Assembly (NCBI GenBank): GCA_964581885.1
Contig: CAZOPS010000021.1
Span: 1-11,671, forward strand
Direction of reading: 5' to 3'
Origin: JAYEID01 sp964581885
Lineage (GTDB): Bacteria > Patescibacteriota > WWE3 > JAUXAW01 > JAYEID01
DNA length: 11,671 nucleotides
Positions 11,615 to 11,671 of the stretch are shown piece after piece. Under the pieces are notes generated by a model that was given only the letters and a program-made list of their open reading frames with translations, was not told the DNA's origin and did no database searches. A program made the translations under genes and the position numbers. Within the stretch, counting starts at the first letter, position 1. Each line of letters opens with the position of its first letter.

Positions 11615-11671
11615 CTATACTCCATCCTCCAACAGGCACTCAGACGCCTTGACACCCAGCTCCTCCACCGG
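11615..11671 (-). CDS. Possible carboxy-terminal end of a gene cut by the right edge
   Basis: On the minus strand an open frame enters from the edge and ends in TAG at 11615-11617, giving 18 residues (PVEELGVKASECLLEDGV). The segment is clearly richer in G and C than its neighbours. LGVKASECLLEDG is reminiscent of the last conserved block of haloacid-dehalogenase-type hydrolases, but those normally continue beyond it, so the likeness may be chance. A second minus frame is also open here. The heptamer array starting right after the stop, as at other gene ends, mildly favours a real gene end. Confidence 0.25.
   Translation of the reverse strand, partial: PVEELGVKASECLLEDGV

Noticed and set aside
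7500..11620. CRISPR array as an explanation for the repeats
   Set aside because: Units are 7 bases, adjoining and without spacers; no cas genes are present.

Overview
The window reads as chromosomal DNA of a small-genome bacterium, most likely of the Patescibacteria/Candidate Phyla Radiation and possibly Microgenomates-like. This is inferred from gene content and style. There is a pilMNO cassette with no pilP or pilQ, a very large cysteine-rich exported protein whose carboxy-terminal module looks like those seen in these groups, a compact ribosome-biogenesis cluster of short proteins, and few clear Shine-Dalgarno sites on the minus strand. TGA works as an ordinary stop, which argues against the recoding lineages (Gracilibacteria, Absconditabacteria). 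No rRNA, tRNA, CRISPR array, transposase or phage gene was found.

Left part, plus strand (1-4935): the end of an unrecognised gene, cut by the window edge, is followed 25 bases later by a gene for an exported protein of about 1491 residues. That protein has a signal peptide, a region with 64 cysteines in 366 residues containing internal repeats, two or more Ig/Fn3-like beta domains, two EF-hand/dockerin-like calcium loops, and a carboxy-terminal module that looks like a beta-solenoid.

Middle part, plus strand (4936-7457): a good sigma70-type promoter and a roughly 110-base leader that can fold in two mutually exclusive ways precede pilM, pilN and pilO. These encode the cytoplasmic actin-like protein and the two bitopic membrane proteins of the type IV pilus platform. 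The neighbouring giant protein may be a pilus-linked or surface adhesin, but that is inference.

Convergent gap (7458-7819): no gene. It holds several palindromic elements, a GC-rich patch and heptamer repeats.

Right part, minus strand (7820-11509): rsmD, rpmF, nusB, rnc, rpsP, khpA and trmD, read right to left. They supply ribosomal proteins (L32, S16), rRNA processing and modification (RNase III, RsmD), antitermination (NusB), a KH RNA-binding protein and the tRNA m1G37 methyltransferase. A nearly leaderless promoter lies just before rpmF. The last 57 bases look like the end of another minus-strand gene.

The feature I consider most unusual is a set of degenerate tandem repeats with a strict 7-base period at most gene junctions here (7512-7546, 7795-7829, 8859-8886, 8942-8969, 10062-10146, 11587-11614, perhaps 7704-7738). 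The unit sequence differs from place to place but usually carries a stop triplet on the gene strand. Two of the arrays contain the stop codon of the adjacent gene.
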